A DNA stretch of 64,000 nucleotides from NCBI GenBank assembly GCA_035551615.1, contig DASZNC010000047.1, positions 1-64,000 of the forward strand. Direction: 5' to 3'. The notes under the pieces were generated by a model. It did no database searches. It was not told the origin of the DNA and was given only the letters and a program-made list of their open reading frames with translations. The translations under genes were made by a program, and so were the position numbers. The DNA comes from JAKCDU01 sp035551615. GTDB lineage: Bacteria; Actinomycetota; Acidimicrobiia; Acidimicrobiales; Palsa-688. Every line of letters starts with the position of its first letter. The first letter of the stretch is position 1. Of this stretch, positions 57,808 to 64,000 are shown in pieces.

Positions 57808-58493
57808 CAGGCGCCCATCCCGTACACGCCTCGGGCCTGGTCGCGGATCACCGTGCCGCGGTCCAGTTCGATCACCCGGCGCCGCATCGAGTCGACGATG
57901 CCGTTGTCGTGGGTGGCCATCAAGACGGTGGTCCCCGTCCGGTTGATCCGGTCGAGCAGGCGCATGATGCCGTTGGTCGTGGCCGGGTCCAGGTTGCCGG
58001 TGGGCTCGTCGGCCAGCAGGATGAGCGGCCGGTTGACGAAGGCCCGGGCGATGGCGACCCGCTGCTGCTCACCGCCGGACAGCTCGTTGGGCAGGTTCTG
58101 CAGTTTCTTGCCCAGGCCGACCAGGTCCAGGATCTGCGGGACCTGGGAGCGCACGACGTGGCGGGGCCGGCCGATGACCTCGAGGGCGAAAGCCACGTTC
58201 TCGTAGACCGTCTTGGTCGGCAGCAGGCGGAAATCCTGGAACACGCAGCCGATGTTCCGGCGCAGGTAGGGCACTTTCCACGCCGACAGGGTCCCGACCT
58301 CCTTGCCGGCCACCCATACCTCGCCGCTGTCGGACTGCTCCTCCTTGGTGACGAGGCGCAGGAACGTCGACTTGCCCGAACCGGACGGTCCGACGAGGAA
58401 GACGAACTCCCCCTTCTGGATGTCCACGGTGACATCCCGCAGGGCAACCGTCGTGCCCTTGTAGGCCTTGGTGACGTTGTCGAGTTTGATCAT
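57807..58493 (-). CDS. ftsE: Cell division ATP-binding protein FtsE
   Basis: A 228-residue ABC ATPase. Walker A is GPSGSGKST, the signature motif LSGGEQQRVAIARAF, Walker B LILLADEPTGNLD, and the switch His is in TVLMATHDN. FSAWKVPYLRRNIGCVFQDF is typical of FtsE. It works with FtsX at the divisome. The ATG at 58493 is chosen because the family starts MIKLDNVTKAYKG; the longer open frame upstream overlaps prfB. It is 97 bp downstream of prfB. Confidence 0.95.
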   Translation of the reverse strand: MIKLDNVTKAYKGTTVALRDVTVDIQKGEFVFLVGPSGSGKSTFLRLVTKEEQSDSGEVWVAGKEVGTLSAWKVPYLRRNIGCVFQDFRLLPTKTVYENVAFALEVIGRPRHVVRSQVPQILDLVGLGKKLQNLPNELSGGEQQRVAIARAFVNRPLILLADEPTGNLDPATTNGIMRLLDRINRTGTTVLMATHDNGIVDSMRRRVIELDRGTVIRDQARGVYGMGA

Positions 58494-58590
58494 GGGGCGA
58501 GAAAACCGTCCAGGGTCGCTGAATGCACGCAAGCGCCCCCCGACCGGCGTCCGGTCGTCAAGGGTAGCCGCTGGCAACACCCGACTGATG

Positions 58591-59706
58591 TCACTCGGTG
58601 CCGGTCGCCTCGGCCCGGCGCCACCGGAGGAAGGCTTCCATGAACTGGTCCATGTCGCCGTCGAGCACGGCCGAGACGTTCCCGGTCTCGTAATCGGTGC
58701 GCAGGTCCTTGACCTGCTGGTAGGGCGCCAGCACGTAGGAGCGGATCTGCGACCCCCACCCGACCATCGGCTTGCGCCCGGCCAGGGCGGCCAGCTCCGC
58801 CTCCCGCTCCTCGCGCTGCAGCTCGGCCAGCTTGGAGGCCAGGATCTGCATGGCCTTGGCCTTGTTCTGGTGCTGGGACCGCTCGTTCTGCACGGCCACC
58901 ACCGTCCCGCTGGGCAGGTGGGTGATGCGTACCGCCGAGTCGGTGACGTTGACGTGCTGCCCACCGGCGCCCGACGACCGGTAGGTGTCAATGCGCAGCT
59001 CCTTCTCGTCTATCTGCACCTCGCCTGACAGATCCTCGAAGAACGGCACCACGCTCATCAGGGCGAAGCTCGTCTGGCGGCGGGCCTGGGAGTCGAACGG
59101 CGAGATGCGCACCAGCCGGTGCACGCCCCGCTCCGAGGCCAGCAGGCCGTTGGCGAATCGGCCCCGGATGATGAAGCTGGCCGAGAGGATGCCCGCCTCC
59201 TGACCCTCGCTCACCTCCTCCACCTCGAACTCGAAGCCCCGGCGTTCGGCCCACCGCTGGTACATGCGCACCATCATCTGGGCCCAGTCCTGGGCGTCGG
59301 TGCCGCCGTCCTTGGCGTGCACCTCGCAGACGGCGTCGCTCTCATCGTGCTCGCCGGTGAACAGTGACCGCAGCTCGAGGCGGTCGAGCTCCGCGTTCAG
59401 CCCGGCGACCGACTCGACCAGCTCGGGCTCGAGTGAGTCGTCACCCTCCTCCACGGCCAGGTCGTGCAGCGTCTGCGCATCCGACAACGATGCGGCCAGG
59501 CGGTCGAGCACGTCGACGTCACCTTTGACCTGACCGTATTCCCGATTGACCCGCTGACCGTTCTCGGTGTCGTCCCAGAGGTCGGGCCGGGACAGCTCGG
59601 ACTCGAGGCGGGGCAGCCGCGTGCGCAGCTCCTCGCCGTTCAGGTATTTCTCCGCCTCGCTCAGCCGCTGGCCGAGCGCGGACAGATCCCCGGTGTAGTC
59701 CCGCAA
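58591..59706 (-). CDS. prfB: Peptide chain release factor 2
   Basis: A 371-residue class I release factor. It shows the stop-codon-reading SPF motif in VRISPFDSQARRQTSFA, and the GGQ motif in RSSGAGGQHVNVTDSAVRI, where Gln contacts the peptidyl-transferase centre. The frame is continuous, so the programmed frameshift known in many prfB genes is absent here. The TTG at 59706 gives a full-length N-terminus and is 12 bp after the secA stop, with GAGGAG upstream. It reads UAA and UGA. Confidence 0.95.
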   Translation of the reverse strand: MRDYTGDLSALGQRLSEAEKYLNGEELRTRLPRLESELSRPDLWDDTENGQRVNREYGQVKGDVDVLDRLAASLSDAQTLHDLAVEEGDDSLEPELVESVAGLNAELDRLELRSLFTGEHDESDAVCEVHAKDGGTDAQDWAQMMVRMYQRWAERRGFEFEVEEVSEGQEAGILSASFIIRGRFANGLLASERGVHRLVRISPFDSQARRQTSFALMSVVPFFEDLSGEVQIDEKELRIDTYRSSGAGGQHVNVTDSAVRITHLPSGTVVAVQNERSQHQNKAKAMQILASKLAELQREEREAELAALAGRKPMVGWGSQIRSYVLAPYQQVKDLRTDYETGNVSAVLDGDMDQFMEAFLRWRRAEATGTE

Positions 59707-59718
59707 CCGCCGTACTCC

Positions 59719-62490
<2,772 letters not shown>

Positions 62491-62501
62491 GCATGCTCCC
62501 G

Positions 62502-62600
62502 AACTCGACCCGCGTCGTGTTCCGTGCTCGATGCACGTCCGATCCGATTGTGATTCACCGTCTGCGGCGCCGCCCAGCGGGACACGACGCGGGTCGAGTT
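62502..62600 (-). promoter_or_regulatory. 19-bp perfect inverted repeat in the secA leader
   Basis: AACTCGACCCGCGTCGTGT (62502-62520) and its exact complement ACACGACGCGGGTCGAGTT (62582-62600) flank 61 nt. The stem can extend a few base pairs inward (CCG with CGG and a wobble pair). It lies 12 nt upstream of the secA start codon, next to its ribosome site, so it may control secA translation or transcription. Confidence 0.7.
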
Positions 62601-62644
62601 TTGGATCATGGTTACGTAATCGTACCGGGGCATGCACCGTGGCG

Positions 62645-64000
62645 ATGAGCGGACGCCGGTTAGCGTGGGTCGTGGCCCGTGAGTGGAAGCCGATCCTGAT
62701 CCGGGTCGCGCTGCACGTGCCGGTGGCGGCCGCCATCGGGTTCTATTTCATCCGGTTCGCCCTCCTGTCGGTCCAGGTCCAGGACGGCTACGGAGCACCC
62801 GGCTACGACATGGGGATCTTCGATCAGGGGGTGTGGCTGCTGAGCCGGTTCCACGCTCCCTACGTCACGGTGATGGGCCGGGACCTGTTCGGCGACCACA
62901 CCTCCTTCGTGCTGCTGCTGGCCGTCCCCTTCTACTGGATCTGGCCGGAGGCGCAGACGCTCCTGGTCCTGCAGGCCGCCCTGCTGGCCGCCGCCGCCAT
63001 CCCCATCTACCTCCTGGCCCGCAAGCGCACCGGCAGTGTGGCCGTGGCCACCGGGTTGGCCGTCGCCTACCTGCTCAACCCGGCCCTGCAACGCGACAAC
63101 CTCGAGCAGTTCCACCCCGAGGCGTTCCTCGTCTTCTTCCTGGCGCTGGCCATCTACTGGGCCCTGGAGTGGCGGCCCCGCCTGTTCGTCGCCGCCTGCA
63201 TCGGCTGCCTGCTGGTCAAAGAGGACACCGCCCTCCTCGTCGTCCCCCTCGCCCTGCTCGTCGCCTGGCGCCGGAACCGCCGCCTGGGCCTCTGGCTGGC
63301 CGCCGGTGCCGCCGGCTACGCCCTGTTCGCCACCCAGGTGGTGATCCGGTTGCTGCTCGGCACCACGTCCTTCTACTCCAACCGGATCCCCTTCGGCGGG
63401 ATCAAGGGGCTGCTCCTGTCACCGTTCGCCCACCCGGTGAAACTGGCGAAGTACGCCATCAGCGGCTACAAGCCGTTCTACCTCTGGCAGATGGGTGCCG
63501 CCTTCGGGTGGGCCTTTGTGGCCGCCCCCGAGGTGGCCGTCGTCGGGATCTTCATGCTGGCCGAGAACCTGCTGAGCAGCTTCCCGTACATGCAGCAGAT
63601 CCAGTACCACTACTCGCTGTCGCTGGTTCCGGTGTTCGCCATGGGCACGGCGTTCGCGGTGAGCCGCTTCGTGACCGCCCGCCAGCGGTACACGGTGACC
63701 ACCTACGTGGTGGGGGCGTCGCTGGTCGCCTGTTACATGTGGGGCCTGGCCCCGTTCTCGCGCCACCCCGTCTATCCCCATTCCGCGCCCGACGACCCGG
63801 CCGTGATCTCGACCAACCAGGCCCTGCGGGCCGTCCCGGCCAACGCCGTCGTCAGCGCCGACTACATGTACGTGTCCCACCTGGACCACCGGGTCCAGTG
63901 CTACCAGTGGCCCACCCCGTTCCGGGCCACTTACTGGGACCTGTACACCCACGAGGGGAAGTACCTGCCGCAAGCGGCCACCGTCCAGTACCTGGTGATC
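62645..64000 (+). CDS. DUF2079 family membrane protein (3' end outside window)
   Basis: At least 452 residues with many hydrophobic helices. The first outer loop GYDMGIFDQGVWLLSRFHAP, then GRDLFGDHTSFVLLLAVPFY and LLNPALQRDNLEQFHPEAFL, match DUF2079, a family related in architecture to GT-C glycosyltransferases, with acidic and His residues in outer loops. The function is unknown; a lipid-linked sugar transferase role is a reasonable guess. ATG 62645 is used; the in-frame GTG 62672 is an alternative. It diverges from secA. Confidence 0.82.
   Translation, partial: MSGRRLAWVVAREWKPILIRVALHVPVAAAIGFYFIRFALLSVQVQDGYGAPGYDMGIFDQGVWLLSRFHAPYVTVMGRDLFGDHTSFVLLLAVPFYWIWPEAQTLLVLQAALLAAAAIPIYLLARKRTGSVAVATGLAVAYLLNPALQRDNLEQFHPEAFLVFFLALAIYWALEWRPRLFVAACIGCLLVKEDTALLVVPLALLVAWRRNRRLGLWLAAGAAGYALFATQVVIRLLLGTTSFYSNRIPFGGIKGLLLSPFAHPVKLAKYAISGYKPFYLWQMGAAFGWAFVAAPEVAVVGIFMLAENLLSSFPYMQQIQYHYSLSLVPVFAMGTAFAVSRFVTARQRYTVTTYVVGASLVACYMWGLAPFSRHPVYPHSAPDDPAVISTNQALRAVPANAVVSADYMYVSHLDHRVQCYQWPTPFRATYWDLYTHEGKYLPQAATVQYLVI

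Noticed and set aside
58591..59706. Programmed frameshift in prfB
   Set aside because: The reading frame is continuous from the start, with no in-frame TGA or slippery sequence near codon 25.

Overview
The window is very GC-rich, densely coded DNA from an actinobacterium, most likely class Acidimicrobiia or a close relative (inference). The reasons are a secA-prfB-ftsE-ftsX block, a mycothiol-dependent isomerase family gene, a mycofactocin-type SDR, a group II truncated globin, DUF2277 and DUF2237 proteins, frequent GTG/TTG starts, and secreted cell-wall enzymes built on a repeated Y-W-L-V-A-S-D-G-G module. No tRNA, rRNA, integrase, transposase or CRISPR array is visible, so this reads as chromosome rather than a mobile island.

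Layout. 0-6.6 kb: lipid and redox genes (acyl-CoA dehydrogenase fragment, sugar-lactone oxidase-like flavoprotein, ArsC-like reductase, LysE exporter, SDR, mycothiol enzyme, nitronate monooxygenase). 6.7-14.9 kb: an efflux locus. A TetR regulator diverges from a DHA2 exporter broken by one in-frame TAG, followed by a second DHA2 exporter with a soluble tail, a secreted CocE-like hydrolase and a patatin. A copy of the TetR operator core recurs in front of the patatin. 14.1-17.1 kb: a tight operon SPFH protein, ribbon-helix-helix regulator, GHMP sugar kinase, hydrolase, headed by a perfect 16-bp palindrome. 17.3-25.8 kb: an orphan DNA methyltransferase with an extra C-terminal domain, a mycofactocin-type SDR, a diguanylate cyclase, two divergent beta-lactamase-fold hydrolases, a GNAT acetyltransferase and a secreted nucleosidase-like protein.

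26-31 kb: an L,D-transpeptidase with a propeller-like module, a membrane-fused ECF sigma factor with a tiny partner, CorA, and a tandem-GGDEF protein with both signatures degenerate. 32-41 kb: SDR, a TetR / GH3 lipoprotein / phosphoesterase operon, LapA-like protein, PAS-GGDEF cyclase, glutathione peroxidase, patatin plus mannosyltransferase-like pair, AI-2E family permease. 42-45 kb: a LiaFSR-like three-gene envelope-stress module followed by a small membrane protein and a structured leader containing a tiny Cys-rich ORF. 46-52 kb: a ParA / zinc-ribbon pair, a CHAP hydrolase carrying the same propeller-like module as the transpeptidase, an SLT-NlpC/P60 hydrolase, a pseudokinase and an FHA protein. 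53-56 kb: a cytosolic MgtE-like sensor protein translationally coupled to an NRAMP-type transporter with altered metal-site motifs. 57-64 kb: ftsX, ftsE, prfB, secA (with a perfect 19-bp inverted repeat in its leader) and a DUF2079 membrane protein that runs off the window.

Cross-cutting themes. Many genes have a TANNNT hexamer 6-8 nt before the start codon and no Shine-Dalgarno sequence, which points to widespread leaderless transcription and fixes several start codons. Cell-envelope building and sensing dominate: L,D-transpeptidase, CHAP, NlpC/P60, GH3, FtsEX, LiaFSR-like genes, pseudokinase/FHA. The best candidates for something undescribed are the shared propeller-type targeting module on two unrelated cell-wall enzymes, the pseudokinase-FHA pair next to them, the SPFH-RHH-kinase operon with its palindrome, and the split MgtE-sensor/NRAMP transporter.
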